DNA of 64,000 bases from Edaphochlamys debaryana. Its lineage: Eukaryota > Chlorophyta > Chlorophyceae > Chlamydomonadales. The notes beneath the pieces were generated by a model. It had not been told where the DNA came from, did not search any database, and saw nothing but the letters and a program-made list of their open reading frames with translations. Both the position numbers and the translations under genes were made by a program. Location of the stretch: positions 310,001-374,000 of the forward strand of contig JAEHOE010000066.1 in NCBI GenBank assembly GCA_016858145.1. The letters are read 5' to 3'. Of the stretch, positions 1 through 17,569 are shown piece by piece. How positions within the stretch are numbered: position 1 is the stretch's first letter; the number at the start of each line of letters is the position of its first letter.

Positions 1-874
1 CGGAGGGCCCAGCTGGTCTGGCAACGCGGGGCCTCTGTCCGCCGACAACATGCTGACACGCCCCTTCCAGCGCCTGTCGGACGGTCTGCTGGGCCGCGGC
101 GCGAGCCTGCCGCCGCCGCCTGGCTCCGCCCCCGCGACCTTCCTCATGCCGTCGCACACGCTCGCTAGCGCCACGCCCATCGACCCGCTCTCGCTCCTGG
201 GACCCGCGGCCTTTGGTCGAGGCGTGGCCGGCGGCAGCACCGACGGCAGCGGCGCCCACACCATGCCAGCGGGCCTGTCCAGCGGCTACGATGCTGCTGC
301 AGGCCCTCGGATGGCGCTCGGTGCGCTGGGGCAGGCCGCAGCCTTTCCAGCAGGCGGGGGCCGGACGTCGGAGGGCAGCGGCGGCGCTGCCGGCGGTGAC
401 CCCGGCGGCGCGGCGGGTGCGGGGCGCAACGACCCCTGGCCCAGCGGCCGCGCCTCGCTCCGCCTGCCGCCTAGCGCCTCGGCCCTGGCGAGGCACCACG
501 CGCTGCCCATGTTTGCCACGTCGCCTGCAGTGGCGCTGGGCACGTCTCTGGCCCTGCCGCCAGGCCACCAGGACCACCTCCGCTCCGCCGCGCAGGGCGC
601 GTTCCTGACGGCCCCGGCTCAGCTGCAGCTGCATCAACAGCAGCAGCAGCAGCTGCAGCAGCAACAACAACAGCAGCAGCAGCAACTGCAGCAGCAGCAG
701 CAGATGCATCTTCCGGTCCAGCGGGGCCCGGCCCAGGATGGCAGCAGCGTGGGTGTGAACGCCGCCGGGGCTCGCCCCTCGCCCCGCGACCTGCTGCTGG
801 CTCCCCAAACCCAACAGTCGTCCCTTTGGGAACCGCCCAGCTGGGAGTCACTGATGGACCCAAGTGTGCTGTAG
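1..874 (+). CDS. Gln-rich protein, C-terminal part only (5' end outside window)
   Basis: The frame that starts at base 2 is open from the window edge to a stop at 872-874, so this is the last exon, or part of it, of a gene starting upstream. About 290 codons are visible. They are low complexity: Pro/Ala/Gly/Ser-rich, with a long Gln tract at about 625-710 encoded mainly by CAG/CAA. No enzymatic or DNA-binding domain is visible in this part. The last residues (SSLWEPPSWESLMDPSVL) match in pattern the C-terminus of the next gene (GWQPPSLEALLDPRLL): W-[EQ]-P-P-S-x-E-x-L-x-D-P. I infer that the two are diverged tandem relatives. If so, the missing upstream part should carry a SANT/Myb-like domain. 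The function is unknown; such Gln-rich tails are common in algal transcriptional regulators. Confidence 0.65.
   Translation, partial: GGPSWSGNAGPLSADNMLTRPFQRLSDGLLGRGASLPPPPGSAPATFLMPSHTLASATPIDPLSLLGPAAFGRGVAGGSTDGSGAHTMPAGLSSGYDAAAGPRMALGALGQAAAFPAGGGRTSEGSGGAAGGDPGGAAGAGRNDPWPSGRASLRLPPSASALARHHALPMFATSPAVALGTSLALPPGHQDHLRSAAQGAFLTAPAQLQLHQQQQQQLQQQQQQQQQQLQQQQQMHLPVQRGPAQDGSSVGVNAAGARPSPRDLLLAPQTQQSSLWEPPSWESLMDPSVL
625..710 (+). repeat. CAG/CAA polyglutamine-coding tract
   Basis: Nearly uninterrupted CAG and CAA codons, broken by a few Leu codons, inside the coding region of the first gene. The mixed CAG/CAA usage shows that it is not a pure trinucleotide expansion. Confidence 0.9.
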
Positions 875-877
875 GAT

Positions 878-3800
878 GTGTTTTGAGCAATGAGAGAGGC
901 GTACGCACGTGAGCACCCTTTTCTAAGGATAAATCAGCTAATAATCAATGATATTGGCGCGCATGGCGTGCGTTTGAGAAACGGGAGTCCAGAACCACAC
1001 GGTTACAGCCGGCTTACACCGGTACAAAGGAGGGTGTTGCGATGATCTCTTAAGCAAGCTTACTGTCTCGATTTAAGAGGTGTGTACGGGATTTCGGGGC
1101 GGACTCATGTGCGTGCTCTGCCGTACCGTGCGGTATGGGTCAAGGGTCAAGGAGCATAGCGTTCCAGGCCAAGATGCGCGTGGTTCAAGCCTTGGTGCCA
1201 CGCGCTGTGGCATGCATGCGATCTTATGAGACTTTTGGTTCTCAAAGCGGTTTGGTTTGAGGGTGTCCTGAGCTTACAGAACTACAACAGCAACAACTAC
1301 AATCCAGCAGCAGCGCTGCATATCCTACTTTTGCCCTTTTGGCGGAGTCCAATGCGGATGTCCTGAACACAATCTGGCGGCGAATGTGTCGTGCAGAAAT
1401 CCTTGAAAGTATGCGCACATTGGCATGAGGGTATGCTCAGGCCCTTGGTGGCCTGGCTCCCGCCGCACACTGTCCAGTCTGGGGTATTGAAACGTGGAGG
1501 TGTCACTGCAAGCCCAAGGAGGGTGCCAAATGCAGAGCTCCGTGCTGCGTTAGAGAATCGCTTTGAATGAGCCAAGGTAAAACGCTCTTCCCGCACGGGT
1601 TTACTGAAATAAGCACTACCAGTTGCCCGGTACCGCACATTTGTTCGGGACCGTGTGGCGGCTGCTGCAGGAGTCAAGCAAGTAGCGGGGGTTACACTGT
1701 CGTTTGTGGCAGCTCACTCATCGTGGGGGTTAGTCACGGTTTTATATTCAAGGAGGTCTGCGTCGTTTTGAAACTGTCTATGGATTGGTGGCAATAAGAA
1801 CATGCGGCGCCTGTCAGTGAACTTTGGCAGGGCTCAGGCGCGTGAGTTCATGAGAACGCGCGAGGGGTGGGCGGAGCTGCCCTGGACTGGTGTGGCTGCT
1901 GTGGACTCTCTGCCTGCCTTTAATTGTCGTCGAGGCACGGTTGACCTGAGCTGTGTGCCAGGTGGCGAGGACCGAGCAATAGATGCCTGTGGGGCGGGGG
2001 TTACTGGGCCACCCTACGGTCACCCGAATGATGGGCGCGCGGGGATAGCGCTCATCCTGAAACTTTTTTGTTCCATTAAAGAGGTTGGCAGGGCTTGGTG
2101 GAAGTCACAGCAGAGGGAAGAGGGCTCGTGGCGCTATCCCAATCCGGTCTTCACTGGAGCTTGTTCCGGCACCCAGTGACCGGATGGAGGTGAGCGCTTC
2201 TGCGGATGGGTGGTGCGTGGGGCGGGGAGTTAGGTGGGTAGCAGGGCGTATCGTGTGGGTTGCTGCGCAGAGCTTGACTGCACGTCGTCCTTGGCAGTCA
2301 TGGCGTTCATGGCTCCGCTAACGCCGCGTTTTCCTCCCTTCCCCCTTCCTGCAGACGTACCCCGCCACGCCACACAACATACACGAGTCAGTCGCGCAGG
2401 CGAGCGGCAGGGCAGAAGGAAAGTGGACGCTCGCTGCTAAGCTTGGGGGCCAGCAGCCATCGGCGGGGCATACATGCCGGAGGGTGTATCAGTGTCCTGT
2501 AATTCGAAGACACAACGGCTAGACGGTGAGACGTGGGCCTGGGAGTGCTCTTGCTTTTAGGCGCCCCGCTGCTGCTAGCGGCGCCCGTATTGATGGCGGT
2601 GTATTGCTCTGGGTGTGGGGCTCTGGATACTGCAGGTTGTCTCTTGCTTTTATGCCGGGGAAGCTTGTGAGTTGCGGCTGGGCATGGAGTGCGAGTGATG
2701 GGGGACTGCAAAGCTGCGTAAGAGCTCTGGAGGGGGTGCCAGGCGAGCTGGCTAGGAGGAGTGCGCTGTGTGTGGTTGTGGTTGTATGTGGGTCGGGAAC
2801 TCGGGATGGGCGGAAGCTCAAGGGCTGCAGGACAGTGACAGCGTGGTGACGGAAGGCAGGCAGAGCGGTGCGGTGAAAATGGTGACGGGAATGCCCTTGG
2901 TGGAGCTGCGGAGGGTTGCGGTCAGGGGTGACGGGCCGTAGGAGCGAATGCACGATCTGTTGTAAGTACACATGGGTCAGGTGAAGCCCCTCCCCCCGAG
3001 GCCGAGGCATAGCTGTTCAGCCTCATCCACCCGCAGCTACGGCTACGGCTGCCTCCGTGAGCGCACACCACAGGACACAACTGTGCCCGCAAACGTGGAG
3101 AAGGGTAATCGGAGCGGTCGGGTCCGCCGCTTTCGTGGCTGGGGTTGCCGCGCGGCCTGTTGCACCCGAGGCTAATGTCCCCTCCGTTTCCGCCAGCACG
3201 CACGCTTAGCTGGAGCGAGAGAGTGTGTGTTTTCACAGGCTGATTGGGGTGGGGTTCTGTGCTCGCAGGGGCCGTGCAGCGTGGTCCGGACGATGACGAA
3301 GGGGGATGCACCTGAGCGCGCTGGCTGATGGAGGTGGGGGCACGGTTGGCCTGCTGTTTGTGCCGCCTCCTGGAGCTCGCAGACGTGCCCGATGGCATGT
3401 TTCCCCTCCCCCTTCATGACAGGGCTGTCGCGGAGGCGCGGAGCTGTGGCGGATGCGGGCTGGCCCTGCCCGGCTGGGCTATCGAGGACTTTGCCTAAGG
3501 CCCGACCTGGCCGAGAAGCCGGACTTCACAGCGCTTCGGTTACCGTTGTAAGAACTCCGTAAGTCCGTGAATTTGCTATCTCGCTCTCTCGGCTCTTATT
3601 TGCTGTATGCGTAGGCACCTCGTTCCCTGCGAATCTCGCGCTGCGACCGTCGCCGAACAGTTTCAGCTTCGGCTGTTCCGGCCTCCTCGACGGGCAGTGC
3701 GTCTCGCCCGTGCTCGCACCAGGCCTGTACCTCTTCGCAGTAAATCAGAAGCGCAAACCGACGAGGTACAGAGGCCCGCGAGCAAGGGCTGTGCATAACT

Positions 3801-4108
3801 AAGTCGATCGCCGTAACCGCGACGCGGCGTCCTAGAGTTACGCTGATTTCGGGATTTCTCTTGTCTTTCCTATTCTGTTTTGCGCAAGACTTGCGGCGTT
3901 CGGCTGGCAGGGTCGACGCAACCGTCCGTGGGTTCCGCACCGGACGCCCTGTTTTTGCCTTGATTTGTAGATGATCGAATTGCTACCACATATCTGCAGT
4001 TACGGGCGGCTAACACAGTAGCGGTGCGCATCTTGCGCGCTCGAGACCCCGGTCGTGCGAGGTTGCGGCGCTCGTCGCCCCCAAAGAGCCTAATCATCTC
4101 TACAGCCT
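878..4108. other. Intergenic, 3.2 kb, no supported gene
   Basis: This lies between two genes on the + strand. The ORFs here are short, lack neighbouring splice-compatible exons and have no recognisable domain. It will contain the 3' UTR of the first gene and the promoter of the Myb-like gene. One copy of dispersed repeat A lies at about 3251-3326. I see no RNA gene. Confidence 0.6.
3251..3326 (+). repeat. Dispersed repeat A, copy 1
   Basis: The core gtgctcgcaggggccgtgca recurs at about 26670-26740 in the same orientation, and in diverged form on the opposite strand at about 61453-61535. Similarity continues past the core (ggtccggacga, gggggatgca). No terminal inverted repeats or coding capacity are evident. 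It is probably a short non-autonomous or decayed element. Confidence 0.7.
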
Positions 4109-6463
4109 ATGGCGGACGTAGCAGCATATGCAGAGGTCCGGCCGGATGTCTCGCAACACGCCGGATGGAGTTCTGCAGACCTCGCCAACCTCGCGCTGCT
4201 GCACCGCGATGTCGGAAACCACTGGTGAGCGTTGGGTGTACTTTGCTTGACACGCAAACCAGACGGGATTGGGCACGGGGTCGGCAGCTTTGACACTCCT
4301 GCCTGCCTGTCTCCGCCTGCCCCCGTCGTGCCTCACTTCCTTCCCCCGCCAATGCTGCGTGACGCTCATTGCTTTTAGGGCACTCATAGCGAGGCACTTC
4401 CCCCTGAAGACCGCTGTGGAGGTCGAGGTGCGTTTTTGATAGGGAGACCTGCGTCAGCCCTGCCTTGAAGGCCCTTGACTCAGTACGAGGGGAATTGTGG
4501 GGACGTGCGTGAGGAGACCCTTCGACAGGTGGTGGGCTGACTAACATACTCCGGGGGGACTCAGGCGACAGGAATGCAGAGGCCACAGACAAAACAGACC
4601 AGCCGCAAGCGTACAGGTCCCCCGTCCTCCCTGTCCTGCCAACGCTGCACCCCATCCACCCCCTTCCCCTGCCCCCAGGGCGTGTTTCACTGCACACTTC
4701 GCTGCAAGTCGGGCGCCGCCGCCGGTGCCTCCCACACGCTGCTGCGGGCCTACGTGCATGCGGTGGGGCCGACCTGCGACGACGAAGACCTGCGGAAGCA
4801 GGCCTACGAGGCGGCGTGTCGGCAGGCGCGAGCAGCAGGGGCGGTAGCCGTGGCTGAGGCGGCAGGCTGTGTGTGGACCGTGGATGCAAACTCAGCAGCA
4901 TCGCCTGCCCCAGTCAGCCAGTTCAGCAGGCTATCGGAACCCCGACGAGTCGCGAGTGGCGGACGAGCCAGCAACAGCAGCATCAGCAGCAGCGGCTGGG
5001 CAGTCAGTGGCGACACCGGCGGCGGCGGGGGCTGCTACCGCGCCTTCGATGCCGGTAGCGGGAGCGGCTCCTGCGCAGCCACATCCTTCCACGCCAGCTC
5101 GTCACACACCAGCATCGGCTCCCTGTGCGGCCAGGGCAGCGCTCGTCCTCCACGTCCCCCGACGCGCTCTTCCACGCTCAGCAGCTGCGACGAGCTCTGG
5201 CCCTTTGGCGGCGCCCAAGGCCCAGCGGGAGCGGACAGCATTGGCGGCGGCAACACAGCGGCTGCCGGCGGCGCCACACCTGCCAGCGACGGCAGCTGGG
5301 CTCGGGACCACGGCCCCGCTGTGGAGGGGGACTTTGATCTGGCAGGCCCACAGCGGAAGGTCGAGCACGGGCTGCAGAAGCGCCGGAGCGTGGGCCACGC
5401 CCCGGAGGCCTGGCGCCAGGTCCAGCCGCAAGGCCCCTCCACAAGCCTGCCGTTCGTGCGCCTGGGCCCTACAGCTCCTGCTGCGTGCGACCGGCCGGGC
5501 GGCTGGCGAGAGCTCCGAGCCACGCCGGCATCGGACGCGGGCGGCTTGGCACTCGGGGCTGGCTCGCTTCAGCAGGGGCCGTCTGCGGGCAGCTTCGAAC
5601 GGGCGGCCGGGACAGCGTCGCTTCCGGCGGGAGGGCCGCGCGTAGGCCGCCAAGGCGGACCGCTGGGGAGGGGTGGCGGCAGCGGGCGAGGTGGGATCCC
5701 GGGGGGCGCTGCAGGGCTGCTGCCCTCCGAGCAAATACTCCAACTGCTTGGTCGGCCGAGCAACTGCCACTCCACTGCTCGTCCTTCCGGCCGACCGCAC
5801 GTGGACGGTGGCGCTAACGCCGACGGCCCACGCTCGGTGCTGGTCCGGGCGGCCGCTGACAGGCGCACCGGCGGCGGAGGCGGAGGCGGGCCCACGCACG
5901 GCACGGGGCTTCACATGGGGAGTGGCCTGCCTTACTCTCAGCCACGGGTCTCGGCCGCAGCAAGCGCGCAGGCGCACACTCCGGCGCTCTTTGCGGACGA
6001 CTGCGGCAGCGCCCCAGAGCACGGCGCTCAGCCTTACTGGGCCGCAGCTCCGAGCCTGGAATGGGCTGGTGGCGCAGCCTTCCTTCCCTCCCAGAGCTCG
6101 GTGGTGTGGCAGTTGGGTACAGGCGGCGTCGCAGCTGCCTCCACAGCCCCTTCCACAGCGGCGGCGGGTATGAAACCGTCGCTGAATCCGTCGCTGACGA
6201 CTCGGCAGCAGCCCCAGGGGCAGCTGCAGTGGGTGCCGTATCCGCTCAGCCTGCTTCCGCCGACGCCAGCGCTTCCGCAGCCCAGCCCCGGGCTACAGTG
6301 GACGCCGGTGCCAGCAGGGAACAGTTTGGCGGCGGTTGTGGCGCAGCGGGCGTCGCTGCTGCAGGCCGGCCAGCCCTGCCCCCAGGTCGGCTGGCAGCCC
6401 CCCTCCCTGGAGGCGCTCTTAGACCCCCGCCTGTTGCAGGGCCTCATGCCCGAAGACTACTGA
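4109..6463 (+). CDS. SANT/Myb-like domain protein with long low-complexity tail
   Basis: Proposed exons: 4109-4224, 4379-4427 and 4679-6463, with matching phases (649 residues). The first two exons and the start of the third build a single SANT/Myb-type helical unit at residues about 18-65. It has conserved Trp at GWSSADLANLALLHRDVGNH and in NHWALIARHFPLKTAVEV, and the third helix runs into FHCTLR. The position usually held by the third-helix Trp is Phe, so it is a divergent repeat. The rest is Gly/Ala/Ser/Gln-rich without domains and ends in the motif GWQPPSLEALLDPRLL, shared with the upstream gene. This suggests a nuclear DNA- or chromatin-binding regulator. The start is the first ATG in frame, but an AG lies just upstream of it (ctacag/cctATG), so an earlier exon is possible. 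The 3' long exon is secure as an ORF; the Myb assignment is moderate. Confidence 0.65.
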
Positions 6464-9369
6464 AGTTGGGTTTGGGGCGAGGGTGGGGTCCATCCTCGTT
6501 ACCGTAGGAGAGATAAGTATGAAGTACGCTCCATAGTCCATATGCAGTTGCCAGCCCAGGCGTTGTTGCTGGACAACGAAGTCAAGTGCGTGCAGCCATG
6601 TTTGCGGACCAGTCCGCCCCCGCGTGCGTTTCTGCACCGCCGAGTGCCGCGGCGGGGGCATGCCTGAAACAGATTATGTCTAGAAAGCAAGCATGTGTCC
6701 GTAAGGTGTACGGCAAATCAAGCAAGAATACCGTCAGAAAGCGCGTCATGGAAGCAGAATGGTGGGGACAGGGAGCCTTCCAGTTGCCGAGGATGACGGT
6801 TGGTTATTGGGGGTTGAAGAAATTCACATAATGCATGGCAGTGGACGGATTGTTGAAGGGCTGAACGGTTCAGTTCGCCCCTGAAGATGTACCTAAGTTC
6901 TGTTGCTTGGGCGTATAGTTGTGTGCGCACCAAGTTCAAGAGTAATCACATGGAACTCACGTCAGGCACGGCGCAGGCTCCGGCAGACAACTAGAGCTCG
7001 CCCCAACCGGCAAGAAAGGTTGAGCCCGTCGTAATGTTTGTTGGTATATAATGTTTACTGGGAGGGTTGGGGTCTTCAAAGGGGCTTTAGATTCACTGGT
7101 GACGAATGGTCCGCTGGCTGGGGGGCAGCTGCGTTTCTTGAGTGCGGTGCCCTAAGAGGCTAGTGCGGAGCTGGTCTTGGCGCATGCCTGTTTCCGTTGC
7201 AGGGATGGCTGGACCTGCGGCAAGCAGCTGGAGGAGGGGGGAGGGCAAGGGTGGAGGCAGGAGGGGAGAGGAGGAGGAAGGAGGAGGGGGACGCAGGAGG
7301 AGACAGGAGGAGACATGAGAGAGGAGGAGGGTGGAGGAGGGAGGAGGAGGGAGGAACCGGACAGGGGGTCCGACTGAGGCCCCCCTGAGGGCACACGGGT
7401 TTGTGCGTTGTGCCCTCATGTCTTCGCATCTGTGCGTGTCTGCCGTGTGCGTGTCCTTGCTCCATCGGATGTGGGATGTGGTCGCTGCCTACCTCCTGAG
7501 CACGCGCGGAGGCGGAGGGGAAGACGTTGTTGCAGGTGGATGAGGGCTTCCCGTAGCCATTCCCGTAGCCGTTGCTGCGGGTGGGTTTGGCTCCGTGGTG
7601 GAACTGGGGAAGTGGGGATCCACGGGGCTCAGCCCTTTCCTGCCTTCGGGCTGTCGCTCACGACCTGCGTGCTGGGGGCCTGGGGCTTTGGAGAGGTAGC
7701 GCATCAGGCCTGCATTTTGTGGTCTGTTCGGATGCAAACGAGCCCAAGCCCAAGCCTCTGCATTGCCTCAAGACCTGTGAGCAGTGAGGCCATTGGTCAG
7801 GCTACAGGGGCGTAGGTATCGGATGAGCCTGATGGAGAGGCAAGCCGCACCCTCTCTACGACTCCACGGGGTGCCCCCAGTCAATGGTGGGGCTGTCGTA
7901 GGGTGAGTCTGGTGCTGTACGAAATTTGGACCTGAAGGGCTCTAGGGTTGCCCTAATGCCTTTGCATGACGTTGAAGCGTGTGGTGGACCGCGGTGGCCC
8001 GTTCGGGTCGCATGGCGCTGTGTGAGTTGAGCGTGTCAAATCTATCAGGAGAGCCAGCGCCTGCCTGTAGCCTCACGCCAGGAAGGGCCATGAGCGGCAG
8101 CCCTGTGCTCCCATGCCACTGCCGTGTAGTGCTAGAAAGCCTTGCTGCTTGTGTGCTATGCGGGGGCTGTGTGCACTGTCAAGGCACGTCGACCGGCTCG
8201 CGCTGCGCTGCGGCCTACTGCAGAGGCTTTGCAATCCGCAGCGGATCATGGTTTGGGGATCATGGCGCAGCTGCGTTGCAACATCAGATGAGCCGACCAG
8301 GCGCACCCCGGTGTCGAGGCATTCTGCGTCGGCCAACATACTGCGACGCCAGTCACCGCGGCACTACGCCCCGGTGTCCCTGGCAGCCTGACACGAGCGA
8401 AAGGACCCCAGCCACCTACCAGACAGGTGACCACAGCAGGCCAAAAGCAGTCCCCGGTCCGGCCCATACCCGATCCGCAAGGCGCCCTCCTCGCCCTCCC
8501 AGGCGCCTGGTCTTCGTCAAAAGCAGGTTCCGGCTCACGCCACCTCAGCCTGCCAGTCATACTGCGCAGCAGCACAGCAGGAACACTAAAGCTCCTCCAC
8601 CCGAAGCGCAAACCTCCCGCAGCCGTCAGCGCCTGCATCCCCTGGGGCCAAGAGCGATGACAGCACGCGTGCATGCTGTCAACACCGCATGACACACACA
8701 GCCCAACACCAGGCACACACACTTTGCACCCGCCCACGACGCGGGCCTCATGAGCCCAGTACCTCCTCCAACGCCGCTCTGCAAATACACCTGGACCGGG
8801 CTTCCAAGCGCTAAATGCGCCGGGCGCGCATCGGAGCCTCCGCCTTGCACAAAGCTCGAGCATCAACCCCTTACGTAGCTCCAAGGGGCCGCTTTCCCCA
8901 CCTTCCACGCTTTGTCCAAAGCTCCCACCTCGCAAGGCGCTCAGCCCACCACACGGACCTGCACTCTCGCGCACGCGCCGTTCCTGCACCCCTCCGCCTG
9001 CTCCTTGCCTCACCCTCCATCACAACGCCCCCAGCCCCACACCAACCCATCCGGCCTAGGGACAGGTGCAAACACCCCTGAGCCGGCGTGCTGTCCAGGC
9101 ACAGCAAGCGAGTCCTTCCCTCCCTCCTCCTGGACCACCTGCTCTCGAGAGGCGGCTGGGGCCTCACCCAACCGTACGCAACCCCCAAGACACCCTGCCC
9201 CTTCCACACCCCCTCACGTACTGGCGCCTTGCTCCACGCCTCCTCTGCCCGCATCCGCCCGCGCCCACCCCGGCCCGGCCCGCCTAGGCGGTCAGCTCCA
9301 CCAGTGCCGATTGCTTGCCTCCTCGCGCACGCGCCTCTTTCCTGCTCAAGTCATCCTCGGGGCGCCTCC
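6464..9369. other. Intergenic between convergent genes, 2.9 kb
   Basis: This lies between the Myb-like gene (+) and LSM12 (-). It holds the 3' UTRs of both and a purine-rich GGA-type microsatellite at about 7220-7370. The many open frames on both strands are artefacts of GC and purine bias. A TATATAAT-like string at about 7045 has no gene nearby. Confidence 0.6.
7220..7370 (+). repeat. GGA-rich purine tract (microsatellite-like)
   Basis: An imperfect run of gga, ggagg and gaggagg units with almost no pyrimidines for about 150 bases. It could form triplex or G-quadruplex structures. The open frames across it (Glu/Gly-rich on +, Pro/Ser-rich on -) reflect composition. Confidence 0.85.
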
Positions 9370-10595
9370 TCACGCGCACGAGTCCAAGAGCCCCAGGCGC
9401 TGCCGCTCCAGCTTCAGGACCATCTTGACGCGCTCGCGGGTGGCGCGGTGCTCCTCGTCCGAGCGGCACGTGTCCGGCGTGTACGGCTCGTCCACGTACA
9501 CCGAATCCAGTACGACGATGGACTGCGGCGGGTACGGGCCGGGCGTGGTACGGGGGTGAGACGTCGGGCGGGAGGGAGGCGTTTGGGGCCGGGAGGCTGC
9601 CGCAGTGGGCAGGTACCGTGTGGACAATGCGGGGGGGGGGCAGCGCGCATCGACGGGCTGAGGGTTCTGGACTTCTGGAGTCGAGCCCAGGCGCCAGGCA
9701 GCGCGGGCCGGGCCGGCAGAGCGACTGCAACGGAGTGTCTGTGATAGGCACCCCGGCGTGTGGGTGGAGGCCAAACAAGCGCAGCCCGCTCCTCCCTTCT
9801 GCCTTCACAGGCCCCGCCCCTCCATGCCACTGCCCACCCCTGCTTGTGCTGGCACACGGCAGGCCCCCGAGCCCCAGACTTCGGGTCCAGTACCGGTGAG
9901 GTGCCCGTCCCCACAGCTCCACGCCCGGCACGCCGTGACGGCATGAGGCCGTGGCAGTCCCCCTCGGCACAAGCGCGGGCACTCGTCGACCGCCCAGTTG
10001 CACGTAGCTTCCCCCGCTGCTCCACTCTTGCACCTGTGCTCCCCTGCTGGCATGCTGACCGGCCCCTGGGCGGGAGCTGTGGCCCTTGAGGGTGGAGCCC
10101 GCACGAGCCCCGTGCTCACGCCCCGCACCCGACGTCGCTACCCCAGGCCGCCTCCCCAAGCCCCCAATGCCTTTTTCTCGTATATGAAGGCCCTCCGCGT
10201 ACCTTGTTGCGCCACACGGTGGGCATCGTCTTCACAAGCGCGTCGAAAATCGCCTGGGCCTCCTTTGTCACGCCCTCCCCCACGCGAGCCGACTCCAGCT
10301 CTGCTTGTTGCAGTGCCCGCTCCTCGCGCTTGCGGCAGCGCTCCAGGTCCACGAGCGGCAGCGTCAGATCCATCGGCCGCTCGGGCTTCACAGAGGACAC
10401 CACCTCGCGCACGCCGCTAGTGTTGAGTACTCGGATGTTTGAGACGCCCGAATGTGCGCCATTCTCCTTGATGATAACGAGGCTGCTAGGCGCGTCAAAA
10501 GCGAAGACCAGGCCTCGCACCTCCTCGCCCTGCTGCGTCACTAGAACTATGTTGTTGCCTACGGCCCAGTCCGTGGTGGCCCCAGGCGCGGCCAT
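9370..10595 (-). CDS. LSM12: LSM12 homologue (Sm-like domain plus anticodon-binding-like domain)
   Basis: Two exons on the minus strand: 10595-10203 and 9522-9370, with a phase-0 intron of 679 bases; 181 residues. Residues about 8-65 form an Sm-like fold (start AVGNNIVLVTQQGEEVRGLV, later FDAPSSLVIIKE). Residues about 75-175 match the LSM12 anticodon-binding (AD) domain: VTKEAQAIFDALVKTMPTVW followed by exon 2 SIVVLDSVYVDEPYTPD, ending in a basic helix (RERVKMVLKLERQRLGL). LSM12 family proteins are RNA-associated: they have been linked to the ataxin-2/poly(A)-binding protein complex and, in animals, to NAADP signalling. The length is typical of the family. The start is the first ATG, directly followed by the Sm-like domain. 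The gene is divergent from lysyl-tRNA synthetase, with 839 bases between start codons. No rival family fits the domain pair. Confidence 0.9.
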
Positions 10596-11434
10596 TCTTC
10601 CCCGAGGCCTTCACAAGCGGCCCATGAACGTGTTTGAGCCTGCGCACTGGCAGTAACAAACTGCTACTGTGTTGGGTTGTTGTGACTAGGCTGTGCAAGG
10701 ATCGCTGCATGGTGTGCTCAGCTTGCGGGGCCGCGTCGCCCGCGACCCCGCCCGCGTGCCTGTCGCGCCAAACCCCCCTCCCCCGGCCTCCCAACAGGCT
10801 TTGTGTCGTGTCCGAACGCTCCACCTCAATTCACCACCCGACCTTCTTGCTACACTGTGCACTGTGCACTGACACATGCCCAAGCTGACTGAATGCCCAC
10901 GGCCATGAGGTCATGAAGTTGTTGTCCCGTCCATGTCATCTCACTCTACACGCGGGGACTTCAGCCGAGCTGTAACAGCCGTTGGGGGTCTCGCAGTCCC
11001 AAGGGGACCCCAGGCTTACGGGGCAAGGAGGCGCATGCGTGTCAAACATGCGGGCATCGCCCGCGACGCGTGCCGAGGCACAGGTGCGACTATGGGCACG
11101 CACTGAGCAGTGAAAGGGGTAAGCTTTAGCTAGCGTTCTGACCGAGGAGTGAAGGGGGGTTTGAGGGGGGGCAATGTCGGGGGCAGCAGCTGTGATGTTG
11201 CGCGAGTGAGCCCGCGAGACCCAATTGCGTTGTGCCCAATTGCTATTCTGCAAACTATACGCGTACTATCGGCGTGCAGTACTCAGGGGCGGTGCACCAA
11301 ACCAGTCGAAGAGCCCTTACTGCTTGCGGCGGCGAGCTGACCTCCGTCTAGAGCGTCCCTGCGACCAGCAACCCACCAGCTCCACGCCCCAAGCACGCCA
11401 GTAACCTATCAAAGCTCCTCGCGTGCTCGGCAAA
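10596..11434. promoter_or_regulatory. Divergent intergenic region, LSM12 and LysRS promoters
   Basis: 839 bases lie between the LSM12 start (-) and the LysRS start (+). Promoters and 5' UTRs of both must lie here. I see no convincing TATA box or coding sequence. The assignment rests on position only. Confidence 0.5.
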
Positions 11435-17234
<5,800 letters not shown>

Positions 17235-17240
17235 GGTTCA

Positions 17241-17259
17241 GGGTCTCCAGGGGAGACCC
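17241..17259 (+). other. Short inverted repeat just after the LysRS stop codon
   Basis: GGGTCTCC and GGAGACCC form a perfect 8-base stem with a 3-base loop, seven bases after the stop. It would be the first structure in the 3' UTR. A partial duplication of the gene's last bases (tgatgaagggg... at 17221 and 17276) surrounds it. The function is unknown. Confidence 0.6.
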
Positions 17260-17522
17260 CACTCGTGTTCCTTATGATGAAGGGGCGGGGTAGGGCGTTG
17301 CGGGCGGAGAGGAGGCGAGGCGTGGGGCGGGAAGAGGAGGGGCAGGGATATTGGGAAGGCAAAGGGGTACAGGCCGCGTCACCCGCTGGGTGGTCATTGG
17401 AGGGGCTGGCGCGGGGCAGGGTGTGCGGGCTTGAGCCGGCTCTGGCAGCCAAGTTTTGGGGCTCGTGGGTTTGGCCGGAGACGCCAGAGTGCGTCATGTT
17501 AGGATCTGCGTCCCCCTAGGTC

Positions 17523-17569
17523 TGCACTTTGCTGGCCTGTTTTTCGCGTCTGCCAGTTCCCCTTCCCCC
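17523..17569 (+). repeat. Dispersed repeat B, copy 1
   Basis: It shares gcactttgctggcc, ttttcgcgt and gttccccttccccc, in the same order, with 26821-26876. Both copies lie in intergenic DNA 3' of a + strand gene (LysRS and CUL1). Confidence 0.65.

Noticed and set aside
7043..7052. TATA-like sequence tatataat
   Set aside because: No start codon of a supported gene lies within reach on either strand.
7093..7465. Pro/Ser/Leu-rich minus-strand ORFs opposite the GGA tract
   Set aside because: They are the complement of a purine-rich microsatellite; all three frames stay open because of composition.
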